A stretch of DNA of 64,000 nucleotides from Leptospira_A soteropolitanensis. Lineage in GTDB: Bacteria > Spirochaetota > Leptospiria > Leptospirales > Leptospiraceae. Under the pieces are notes generated by a model, which was given only the letters and a program-made list of their open reading frames with translations, did no database searches and was not told where the DNA came from. Both the position numbers and the translations under genes were made by a program. Positions 52,721-60,777 of the stretch are shown piece after piece. Position 1 is the first letter of the stretch. Every line of letters starts with the position of its first letter. The stretch is taken from NCBI RefSeq assembly GCF_026151335.1, contig NZ_JAMQPP010000001.1; one strand, written 5' to 3'.

Positions 52721-54271
52721 CTAAAATCGATGTTCAAATACAATAAATCCTTCTCTAAGAACTCTTCCATATTTCGAATCAAGTAAAACAAATAAGGCAT
52801 CACCAGCCACAAAATATCCAGATCGAAATATGATCTGAAAGTCCGCTGTTACGTTATAACGAATATTAAAATTATATTCCATTCCCATATAAGTGGATGT
52901 TCTATAACCGTTCCGTTCACTAAACTCTCGGTTAATTCGAATTTCAGGTGACTTAGTTGCCCATAATTGATAATAACCTAAAGTAAATTGATAAGGTCCA
53001 AAAGCGATAATGTTGGAATAAAACCCATATTCGTTTAATCCTGAAAAACTAGAACCATTGAATAATGCATAACCACCAGTAAAGTCAGTTGCGATGTTTG
53101 AAATAGAAAACCCCGGCGCTAAAGTTCTATATCCATTTCCTTTCAAATTTGCTTCATTTCCTTTTTCATCATAGCCTGGTCTTCCCGTTGTACCCAGAGC
53201 TATTAAATTGAAATTTAGTGATTCACTCCAACGGTAGGTAAATTGAAAATCATACATACCTCCTTTGATAAAATATCTTTGGGTGTTATTATAAATTGTA
53301 ATATCATTGGTATCAGTAACTGCTCGTAATTTTTTTACAGTACCAGTATTAAAAATTCCATGCACAATAAATGAAAATTTTTGAAAATTAAACTCATTGT
53401 GCAATCCATACCATGCGAGCCTTGCTGTTTCATTATCCGATTTATCATTATCATCCAAAAAATACGCATAAACTTCATTCCGAATATTTCTAAAATACTC
53501 AAATTTCAGACGATTGTAATATATATTTGATGTTTGATAATTTTTATCGGCAAAACCGTTTTTATCAACATCCATAAAACTTTGATCACGAGCCCGTAAA
53601 ACTCCACCTTCTAATGATAATCTTAAGAATTGGAAATTTTTTAAAATACTAACGCCTGTTCCAGTAGAAAACAAAACGCGGCCTTGTGCGGAACTAAAAA
53701 GTTGCTGTCCAACTTTTATAAATAATCCCGATTCTGGAATTCGAAAATTTAAATATAAAAAGTTTGTTTGGACGTTTACCGCGGCTGTTCTTCCTCTTTC
53801 GCCACCAGATCCAGGTCCAACTAAACCAGGATCAAAACCATCAGGTCCTGTTGCACGAAGGCCTTTTCCACCAAAGGGAATATCACCTACTTGCATACCC
53901 CAAATTCCTTCCACATATTTGTTTGCGGAAAAACTCATATTATATAAAAACCGAGAATCATAATAACTCACATCTTCTTTTCTACGAGAAATCTGACTTG
54001 GTAGTCCTTGTTGTCTTCTTTGCAAATCAGAGTGTATTGTTTCTTGTTCCTTTTCTTGGCGCTCCGCAGTTTCTTTTTCTAAATTAGTAATTGGAGTTAC
54101 TGGAGTTTTCCTTTCTAATAGAACATCTCGCCCAACATTCGTAGCACGAACACGAAAAGAACCGTTAAAATTCATAGAAGATCTTTGTGATTCCTCTTCT
54201 TGTGCAATCAAAACACCGAAAGGAATTAATAGAAAAACTACAAAATAAAAAAACAAATTACGTAACGACAT
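52721..54271 (-). CDS. Outer-membrane beta-barrel protein (porin-like)
   Basis: 516 residues from ATG 54271; the GTG at 54295 overlaps the upstream stop and is less likely. Signal peptide ending LIAQ, a short Gln/Glu-rich segment, then many amphipathic strands (FRVRATNVGRD; FSANKYVEGIWGMQVGDIPFGG; FIKVGQQLFSSAQGRVLFS) closing with GFIVFEHRF. The pattern and length fit a 16-18-strand outer-membrane barrel of the alginate-export-like kind. It is cotranscribed with the periplasmic binding protein and OmpA protein. Confidence 0.75.
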   Translation of the reverse strand: MSLRNLFFYFVVFLLIPFGVLIAQEEESQRSSMNFNGSFRVRATNVGRDVLLERKTPVTPITNLEKETAERQEKEQETIHSDLQRRQQGLPSQISRRKEDVSYYDSRFLYNMSFSANKYVEGIWGMQVGDIPFGGKGLRATGPDGFDPGLVGPGSGGERGRTAAVNVQTNFLYLNFRIPESGLFIKVGQQLFSSAQGRVLFSTGTGVSILKNFQFLRLSLEGGVLRARDQSFMDVDKNGFADKNYQTSNIYYNRLKFEYFRNIRNEVYAYFLDDNDKSDNETARLAWYGLHNEFNFQKFSFIVHGIFNTGTVKKLRAVTDTNDITIYNNTQRYFIKGGMYDFQFTYRWSESLNFNLIALGTTGRPGYDEKGNEANLKGNGYRTLAPGFSISNIATDFTGGYALFNGSSFSGLNEYGFYSNIIAFGPYQFTLGYYQLWATKSPEIRINREFSERNGYRTSTYMGMEYNFNIRYNVTADFQIIFRSGYFVAGDALFVLLDSKYGRVLREGFIVFEHRF

Positions 54272-54276
54272 TGAAT

Positions 54277-55140
54277 TTATTCTTTTTTGACCCACTGATT
54301 TGATTTAAAATATTTATTGATCAAACCTTGAATTTTTCCCGTACGTTTTAATTCTTTAATAAAGAAATTTAAGTTATAAAGAAATTCAATATCTCTTTTT
54401 GCTGTTGCCATACTAATATGGTCCTCTTGTACAACTCCCAAAATTGGTAGATAGTTTGCTCTCAATGAAGAATCTTTTTGCAATAGAGCTTGAATATAAA
54501 ACGAGTCGGCTACAAAAGCATTTACATTGTTTTTCTTTAATTCATTAAGGGCTGCTTCGTTTGTAAAATACGAGAAGATCTGTGCTTTTGGGAATGCATC
54601 TCGTAAAAACAAATGGTTCGAACTGTTAGCTAGGACGGAATAAGAAATTCCTGTAATATTCGTTAGGTCATTTAAATTACGAAACAATTGGACAGTAACA
54701 ATTTGGCCTTCAGGTTCTGGTGGAAGTGCTGTACGATTTACCAAAGCTGCCGGCGTAGAGATTAAATATGGATCAGTGAAATATACATCCTTAAATCGAT
54801 TGATGGAAGATGATATCCCTGCCATAGCAATTTGTGTATCACCTTTCTCTAACATTCTTGCGTGTTGATCAAAAGTTCTGAGGGGAATGATTTTTAAATC
54901 TACATCTAAAAATTTTGCATATTCTTGCGCAAGTTCCACATCCAAGCCAGGAAAATTTGGATTTGGATTTTCGATATAAAAAGGATCGTAAAATTCATTT
55001 ACGGAAACAGTCAAAGTTTTCGTCTTTTTAATTCTTTCCAAAACTTGACTAGATTCTCCAAAAATTGAAGTGGAGAGAAAAAATGCCCAAAGGGAAACAA
55101 ACCCAATGTATTGGATTCTTAAAAGAGGTGACATCCCCAT
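54277..55140 (-). CDS. Family 3 periplasmic solute-binding protein
   Basis: 287 residues; signal peptide ending IFGES, then a SBP_bac_3 fold: TLTVSVNEFYDPFYIENPNPNFPGLDVELAQEYAKFLDVDLKI, the MAGISSSINR signature and the C-terminal NLNFFIKELKRTGKIQGLINKYF. Such proteins bind amino acids or act as sensor domains. No ABC permease or ATPase is beside it, so it is an orphan, possibly working with the outer-membrane barrel encoded next. ATG 55140 or 55134. Confidence 0.82.
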   Translation of the reverse strand: MGMSPLLRIQYIGFVSLWAFFLSTSIFGESSQVLERIKKTKTLTVSVNEFYDPFYIENPNPNFPGLDVELAQEYAKFLDVDLKIIPLRTFDQHARMLEKGDTQIAMAGISSSINRFKDVYFTDPYLISTPAALVNRTALPPEPEGQIVTVQLFRNLNDLTNITGISYSVLANSSNHLFLRDAFPKAQIFSYFTNEAALNELKKNNVNAFVADSFYIQALLQKDSSLRANYLPILGVVQEDHISMATAKRDIEFLYNLNFFIKELKRTGKIQGLINKYFKSNQWVKKE

Positions 55141-55176
55141 TACCTTTTCTTCGGAAATGGAAACGGCAAGGAAAAA

Positions 55177-56457
55177 TTAAGGATCAACTAAGACAAATTC
55201 AGTACGCCTATTTTTTTTTGAGGAAATCTCATCCGTTCCTTGGACCATAGGTTGGGTAGGCCCTTTTCCTTCTGTTAAAAGTCGTTTTGGATCTATTCCT
55301 TTAGAGACTAAATATTGTTTAACGGAGTCTGCTCGTTCCTTCGAAAGAACCATGTTGTCTTCATATACTCCAGTTAAATCTGTATGCCCTATGATTTTCA
55401 TTTTTTTGTCAGAATTTTCATGAAGATAATCAACTATGGCGTCCAAAGACAAAGATGATTCAGGTTTCAACACGGAAGAAGCTCTTTCGAAATATACAGA
55501 ATCCAAAGAGATTTTTTTTAATTCTTCTAGTTTCTTTTGTACAATGTTTTCTTGTTTTGGGACAGATGCCGTGAAGAGATCAAACGACCTTCCTTCCACT
55601 CTTCTACAAAACAAAAATGTCTTTTTCACCTGCTGAAAAACTATATAAGCTTCGTCTTCACTCGAGTTAATGGAGGAACCTAAATTTTCAATATCTTTAA
55701 AAGATTCTCCCTCCATTCGAGCCATATACAAATCAAAACCTCCATAACCTCCAGGTCGATTAGAAGAAAAGAAAAGAATGCTTCCATCATCATTAAAGGC
55801 AGCAGCTATAGTCGCATAATTATCATTAATTGGAGATGGCAAAGGTTTAGGAGGAGACCATTTTCCTTCTTTGTATTGGCTAAAATATACCTTTGCAAGA
55901 TTTGGTTTACCAAAGGGATATCTGGTAAAAAGTAAAGTATCTCCTAACAAATGAGGATTTTCTTCTATTTCCTCTGTATTGATAGGACTTGGTAATGCTA
56001 CTGGGTTACTCCAATCTTTTCCATTCCAATTGGAAACATATAGGTCTCTTGAAATTCCGACTTTTCCATCAGGTAACATTACTTCAATGGATCCATCGCG
56101 ATTAGATGATAAAAGAAGTGTTTTTCCATCGCGAGAAATAAAAGGACTTTGGTCATCAAAAGGTGAATTCAAAACATCAACCTCTTCTGGAAAATCCCAA
56201 GTCCCGTCCTTTTTTCGTTCTGATTTAAAAATTTCCGTATAACCTTTACTGGAACGTTTGGAATAAAAATATAACGATTTGGCATCGGGGGTCATTGTAG
56301 GACCAAATTCTTGGAATTCTGAATTGATGGGACCTTGGATGGGAGCCACAACCAAAATTGGTTCGTTACCTTGTGTTTGGCTATAAGCGGGATGGGAAAA
56401 TATAACAAAAAAGGAAAGGAATAGAATTAGAGAACCTTGGGAAAATTTCAAATTCAC
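55177..56457 (-). CDS. PD40-repeat OmpA-family protein
   Basis: About 426 residues from GTG 56457 (or TTG 56451): signal peptide SLILFLSFFVIFSHPAYS, several PD40/TolB-like beta-propeller repeats (PTMTPDAKSLYFYSKR; PFISRDGKTLLLSSNRDG; AAFNDDGSILFFSSNRPGG), and a C-terminal OmpA peptidoglycan-binding domain (IIGHTDLTGVYEDNMVLSKERADSVKQYL...NRRTEF). The frame is open a further 100 codons to ATG 56757, which has a good GAGG, but that part includes a 12-residue repeat and would bury the signal peptide. Anchors the envelope to peptidoglycan. Confidence 0.8.
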   Translation of the reverse strand: MNLKFSQGSLILFLSFFVIFSHPAYSQTQGNEPILVVAPIQGPINSEFQEFGPTMTPDAKSLYFYSKRSSKGYTEIFKSERKKDGTWDFPEEVDVLNSPFDDQSPFISRDGKTLLLSSNRDGSIEVMLPDGKVGISRDLYVSNWNGKDWSNPVALPSPINTEEIEENPHLLGDTLLFTRYPFGKPNLAKVYFSQYKEGKWSPPKPLPSPINDNYATIAAAFNDDGSILFFSSNRPGGYGGFDLYMARMEGESFKDIENLGSSINSSEDEAYIVFQQVKKTFLFCRRVEGRSFDLFTASVPKQENIVQKKLEELKKISLDSVYFERASSVLKPESSLSLDAIVDYLHENSDKKMKIIGHTDLTGVYEDNMVLSKERADSVKQYLVSKGIDPKRLLTEGKGPTQPMVQGTDEISSKKNRRTEFVLVDP

Positions 56458-56786
56458 AATATATTGAATGATCTTTTTTTTCCACTGAATGATACTTTCA
56501 GAAATATCGGCACTACGTATATTTCGCCAAATTAGATCATTAATATCAAACATACGGTAATGAGAATATCTGCAATTCGCATAACTCCCATTTATTGTTT
56601 TTTTTCTGTTGAACGTATAAACACCCGAACATGTTGGATATCTGTATCGCGTATAAATCCCCCCAACAGCGATAGGTGCCCTAAAATTAAGTCTATTAGT
56701 AGACAGAAGGTTTGGTTTAGGATTTGAAATATATTTTGGAAAAAAAGAATAGGGCATTTGACACCTCGGTCATCTGCCCTAAATTA
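56458..56786. other. Region upstream of the OmpA gene with 36-bp repeats
   Basis: It lies between the OmpA gene and serS. It holds a run of three imperfect 36-bp repeats (56578-56685) and a Fur-half-site-like word at 56556-56567. In the OmpA frame it is open for 100 codons to ATG 56757; the reading is basic and Tyr-rich and looks unlike a normal domain. No other gene is seen. Confidence 0.5.
56578..56685 (-). repeat. Three imperfect 36-bp tandem repeats
   Basis: Units begin at 56578, 56614 and 56650, each with C-G-Y-A-T-A-A followed closely by a run of C (CGCATAACTCCC, CGTATAAACACCC, CGTATAAATCCCC). The spacing is exactly 36 bases. Translated on the minus strand they give a 12-residue period of the form G-x-Y-(T/A) (GIYTRYRYPTCS, GVYTFNRKKTIN, GSYANCRYSHYR). 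Confidence 0.55.
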
Positions 56787-58043
56787 CTAACGAATGTAAG
56801 GTTTTAGTACATCCGGAATTTGGAAAGTTCCATCGGCTGATTGGTAATTTTCAATCACTGCTGCCAGTGTTCGACCGATCGCAAGACCGGAACCATTCAG
56901 AGTATGGACGAGCAGGTTTTTTCCTTCCTTTGACTTGTATCGAATTTTTCCTCGTCTTGCTTGATAGTCTTTGAAGTTAGAAACAGAGGAAATTTCCATA
57001 AAACGACCTAGTCCCGGCATCCAAACTTCAATATCGTAAGTTTTGGAGGAAGCACTCGACATATCCTTACTACAAAGTAACATCACGCGGTAGGGAAGTT
57101 TTAATTTTTGCAAAATGGATTCAGCATCTAGGAGCATCTTTTCATGTTCGGTTTGCGAAGTTTCTGGTTCGACAAACTTTACAAGTTCCACTTTTTGAAA
57201 TTGGTGTACTCGCACAAGACCACGAGTATCACGACCGTAAGATCCAGCTTCTCTACGAAAACAAGATGTATGCGCACAAACCGAAATAGGTAATTCTTTT
57301 TCAGAAATGATTTCATCACGGTAATAATTAGTAAGAGGAACTTCAGCCGTTGGAATCAAGTTAAGTCCGTCTTTTTCCAATCGGTAAAAATCTTCTGCAA
57401 ATTTGGGGAGTTGTCCCGTGGCCGTCATGGATTCATCATTCACAAGAACGGGAACCCACATCTCTTCATATCCATTCTCAGAAGTATGGGTATCGAGCAT
57501 TAGATTCATTAGTGCTCTTTCCAGTTTGGCCCCAAGACCGCGGTAAGTATAAAATCTAGCACCAGAAAGTTTCACTCCTCGTTCAAAGTCGAAAATTCCC
57601 AGTTTTTCACCGATATCAAAATGCGTTTTAGGTTCAAAGGAAAGTTTCGGAACCTCACCCCACTGGCGAATCAAAACATTATCTTCTTCCGATTTACCCT
57701 CAGGAACACTTGAATCTAATAAATTCGGTAAACTTAAATTTAATTCGTGTAAAGATTCTTCTTCCTTTGTTAGTTCTTCTTCAATTGCTTTGATTCGATC
57801 ACCAACCCCTTTCATCGAAGCAGAAATTTCAGTGATGTCTTTGCCTTGTGATTTCTGAATTCCAATTTCTTTAGAAACTCGATTCCTTTCTGCTCGAAGG
57901 TCTTCCACTTCCAATTTTAACTTTCTTTGTTTTTCAGAGACAGATTTAATTTTAGCTTCAATGTCTGTGGAGACAACGCCGCGTTTTTGTAAAGTGGAAA
58001 GTAACTCTTCAGGGTTTTGAACTATACGATTGATATCAAGCAT
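56787..58043 (-). CDS. serS: Seryl-tRNA synthetase
   Basis: 418 residues. N-terminal coiled-coil arm (SEKQRKLKLEVEDLRAERNRVSKEI...), class II motif 2 CFRREAGSYGRDTRGLVRVHQFQKVELVKF and motif 3 NGSGLAIGRTLAAVIENYQ. It charges tRNA-Ser; three tRNA-Ser genes lie 7-8 kb away. It overlaps the tatD stop by 8 bases. The stop lies 30 bases from the alternative long start of the OmpA gene. Confidence 0.96.
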   Translation of the reverse strand: MLDINRIVQNPEELLSTLQKRGVVSTDIEAKIKSVSEKQRKLKLEVEDLRAERNRVSKEIGIQKSQGKDITEISASMKGVGDRIKAIEEELTKEEESLHELNLSLPNLLDSSVPEGKSEEDNVLIRQWGEVPKLSFEPKTHFDIGEKLGIFDFERGVKLSGARFYTYRGLGAKLERALMNLMLDTHTSENGYEEMWVPVLVNDESMTATGQLPKFAEDFYRLEKDGLNLIPTAEVPLTNYYRDEIISEKELPISVCAHTSCFRREAGSYGRDTRGLVRVHQFQKVELVKFVEPETSQTEHEKMLLDAESILQKLKLPYRVMLLCSKDMSSASSKTYDIEVWMPGLGRFMEISSVSNFKDYQARRGKIRYKSKEGKNLLVHTLNGSGLAIGRTLAAVIENYQSADGTFQIPDVLKPYIR

Positions 58044-58845
58044 GGTGATAAGCCTTTCTTTGTGTGAATTTTAATGAGTTTTGATAAATGCGATCTGCAA
58101 CTTCTGCATTGCTTTCCGTTCGTAACGAAAACATTTTTTCAAGCACAAATGGCAAATGCGAGGAATCATTACGCTTTCCTCGATGAGGCATCGGTGATAA
58201 AAAGGGAGCATCTGTTTCAATTAGAATCGTTTCCAGTGGAATCTTACGAGCTGCATCTTGGATTTCAGTTGCAGATTTGAAAGTCACAATCCCAGAAAAG
58301 GAAACGTAATATCCTAAATCGACAAACTTTTTGGCAGCTTCATAATCATAAGTAAAACAATGAATCACACCAAAGGATTTTGATTTATATTCTTTCAACG
58401 CTTCATATGTATCTTCGAATGCGTCACGAGAATGAATCACAACAGGTAATTTATATTCTGAAGAAAATTCTAGAAACTTTCGCAACACTTCATTTTGCGC
58501 AAGTCGTGTACTAGCATCATGATAGAGATCGACACCAATCTCCCCGATCGCTGAAAATTTTGGATCGTTCATTCGAGATTTTGCTAGATCTAAAATTTGA
58601 TCTGCATTCGGAAATTCATGTGTTTCTGTAGGATGACAACCGATGGAATAAAAAATCTCTAAATCATCTTTTGAATGAGTCTCTGAAAGACGAACTGCTT
58701 CGATAGAACTGGGTAAATCAATCCCAATTTGAACCAACCGGTCTACACCAGCCTTTCGGGATTTCGCCAGTGTCTCTTCAATCTCTTGGCCTTGTTCCCG
58801 AATTATGTCTAAGTGGCAATGAGTGTCAATGGTTGAATATCCCAT
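58036..58845 (-). CDS. tatD: TatD-family metal-dependent hydrolase
   Basis: 269 residues from ATG 58845; a TTG at 58854 is the alternative. TIDTHCHLD at the start, SIGCHPTETHEF, AIGEIGVDLYHD, VIHSRDAFED, GVIHCFTYDY and LIETDAPFLSPMPHRGKRNDS are the metal-site motifs of the TatD DNase/amidohydrolase family. Translationally coupled to serS downstream. Confidence 0.92.
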   Translation of the reverse strand: MGYSTIDTHCHLDIIREQGQEIEETLAKSRKAGVDRLVQIGIDLPSSIEAVRLSETHSKDDLEIFYSIGCHPTETHEFPNADQILDLAKSRMNDPKFSAIGEIGVDLYHDASTRLAQNEVLRKFLEFSSEYKLPVVIHSRDAFEDTYEALKEYKSKSFGVIHCFTYDYEAAKKFVDLGYYVSFSGIVTFKSATEIQDAARKIPLETILIETDAPFLSPMPHRGKRNDSSHLPFVLEKMFSLRTESNAEVADRIYQNSLKFTQRKAYHHA

Positions 58846-58951
58846 AAATAGCAAGATTTGTAATTTCCACTGGATGAAAATGAAAATTCAATCGAAAGAT
58901 ATAGTGGGTACGATAAGTTTTGTTTAAATAGTCGAAGGCTTAAAAAAGAAC

Positions 58952-59941
58952 GTGGAAGCAAAACAAAGACTACATCTAATTTTTTACCGGTTAAGGTATA
59001 AAGTCCAGGAATGGAAGCTTAAGTTATCCCAACGTTATGAGGATCTTGATAAAAAAGGTCGTGAACGTCTGACGATTATGGTCATTCCTCACACCGATCG
59101 CAAAACAATTAACTTCGTCATCTCCTATAAAGCTATTTCCATATTCATTGGAATTATGGTGATCCTCCTTGTCATCAGTGCTGTGAACGTTCTTTCACAT
59201 AGTGGATCCATCCACCAACTCACGGAACTTAATTTAACAAACAAAGACTTTATCAGACAATCTTCCAAGATGAAAGAAGAGGTTAATTCTCTTCATGAAA
59301 CCATCCAATACTATTACGAAAGGATTTCTAACCTTTATATCAAATTAGGTGGAGATCCTTCGCGCGTTTCCAAAGGAATGGGTGGACAAGCAGGACAGTT
59401 CCTGGCATTACAAGGAACTCCACAGTCCGACATCACAGATGAATCCTTTCGCATCAAAGAAGACATTCACAATTTAAAATTATCCTCGGAACTTTCTGAA
59501 GAGATTATCAAGCTCATCAAAAAAAGAAAGAGCATCATTCGTAACACTCCTTCCATTTGGCCAACGAAAGGATATGTATTGTTTCCATTTGGAAATTACA
59601 TTTCTCCCGTCACTGGTAAAGAAGAAGTGAATCGAGGGTTGGACATTGGATCCTTCCCCGGTGCGGAAGTCATAGCCACTGCTCCCGGAATCGTATTCGA
59701 TACAGGATACTCTCCAGCTACAGGTTATTACGTAAAATTATCTCACAAGTTTGGATGGAAAACAATCTATTCCAACCTGGATAGAATTCGAGTTAAGAAA
59801 AATGAAAAACTCTCCAAGGGTGACATCTTAGGCTATGTTGGAAAATCGCCAGAAAATCCGATTTACCATCTTCATTATGAAGTACATGTTGGTACCCAAG
59901 CGTTGAATCCGTTTTCGTTTCTCAACCAAATTCAAGAATAA
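58952..59941 (+). CDS. Membrane-anchored M23-like protein lacking metal ligands
   Basis: 329 residues from GTG 58952. A basic cytoplasmic tail, one transmembrane helix (about 58-80: KAISIFIGIMVILLVISAVNVL), a coiled coil (about 90-130) and a C-terminal M23 fold (about 200-325). The HxxxD motif is N-R-G-L-D, and the YxHL position is YSNL, so two His ligands are Asn; only HLHYEV remains. It is probably a structural or regulatory pseudo-enzyme. The stop overlaps the bactofilin start (TAATG), which points to a joint role in cell-shape scaffolding. Confidence 0.85.
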   Translation: MEAKQRLHLIFYRLRYKVQEWKLKLSQRYEDLDKKGRERLTIMVIPHTDRKTINFVISYKAISIFIGIMVILLVISAVNVLSHSGSIHQLTELNLTNKDFIRQSSKMKEEVNSLHETIQYYYERISNLYIKLGGDPSRVSKGMGGQAGQFLALQGTPQSDITDESFRIKEDIHNLKLSSELSEEIIKLIKKRKSIIRNTPSIWPTKGYVLFPFGNYISPVTGKEEVNRGLDIGSFPGAEVIATAPGIVFDTGYSPATGYYVKLSHKFGWKTIYSNLDRIRVKKNEKLSKGDILGYVGKSPENPIYHLHYEVHVGTQALNPFSFLNQIQE

Positions 59942-60294
59942 TGTCCAATCCATCTACAGAAGAAGAATTTTTAGTTAATAGCATCATTGGGGAAGGAGCC
60001 GAGTTCGTAGGCGAATTCAAATTCCCTGGACTCATTCGTATCGATGGAAAATTTCGAGGAGTCCTTGAAACTACCGGAAAGGTACTAATAGGAAAATCAG
60101 GTATCGTCGATACAGATATCAAAGCACGAGTGGTTGTTGCTGGTGGAGAAATTCGCGGTAATATTTATGCAACTGAACGAGTGACACTACTTTCTAGCTG
60201 TCGATTGGAAGGAGATATTGTCACTCCTCGCCTAATCGTAGAAGAAGGTGTAGTGTTTCACGGAAAATGCACAATTAATCCCACTCGTCACTAG
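59941..60294 (+). CDS. Bactofilin
   Basis: 117 residues: SIIGEGAEFVGEFKFPGLIRIDGKFRG, KVLIGKSGIVDTDIKARVVVAGGEIRGNIYATERVTLLSSCRLEGDIVTPRLIVEEGVVFHG are the right-handed beta-helix repeats of the bactofilin (DUF583) family. It polymerises without nucleotides at the membrane and positions cell-wall factors. Cotranscribed with the M23-like protein before it and the YaaR-like gene after it. Confidence 0.93.
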   Translation: MSNPSTEEEFLVNSIIGEGAEFVGEFKFPGLIRIDGKFRGVLETTGKVLIGKSGIVDTDIKARVVVAGGEIRGNIYATERVTLLSSCRLEGDIVTPRLIVEEGVVFHGKCTINPTRH

Positions 60295-60302
60295 GCGGGT
60301 TC

Positions 60303-60773
60303 ATGATCATCCAAAACAACAACCCTAAGTCGGTATCCACTCAGGCGAAAAAGGGGTCAAAAGACAAACTAAGTAGCTCTCTTGGACCAGTTGATGAATC
60401 CAAACAAAGTTTTTTAGAAATCTTAGAATCCATTGTCCCCTCAGGAAAAGAAGAAACTAGAGAATTAAATGAACTTTGGAAAGATTTACCCGATTTGGAA
60501 AAGGAACTCATCAAAGATCCCAACCATAAAAATCTCGAATCCTATAAAAAACACATCAAACAAATCGCAGAACTGATACTTAAGAAAAACTACAAAGTCA
60601 TGCAAGCCCCACAACGCGGACGAAATGACCAAAAAGACGTACGATATGTAAAGGTTGTGGATGAAAAATTGGATCTGCTTGCAAAAACCATGTTTTCACC
60701 CAACAACAGTGCATTCGTGATTTTGAAACAATTAGATGAAATTAGAGGTCTACTGATTGATCTAAAAGGATAA
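60303..60773 (+). CDS. YaaR (DUF327) family protein
   Basis: 156 residues, soluble and helical: an N-terminal disordered Lys/Ser part, then FLEILESIVPSGKEETRELNELWKDLPDLEKELIKDPNHKNLESYKKHIKQIAELILKKNYKV and the C-terminal DEKLDLLAKTMFSPNNSAFVILKQLDEIRGLL. This matches the DUF327/YaaR pattern. The function is unknown; it lies nine bases after bactofilin and five before the ABC exporter. Confidence 0.72.
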   Translation: MIIQNNNPKSVSTQAKKGSKDKLSSSLGPVDESKQSFLEILESIVPSGKEETRELNELWKDLPDLEKELIKDPNHKNLESYKKHIKQIAELILKKNYKVMQAPQRGRNDQKDVRYVKVVDEKLDLLAKTMFSPNNSAFVILKQLDEIRGLLIDLKG

Positions 60774-60777
60774 TTCT

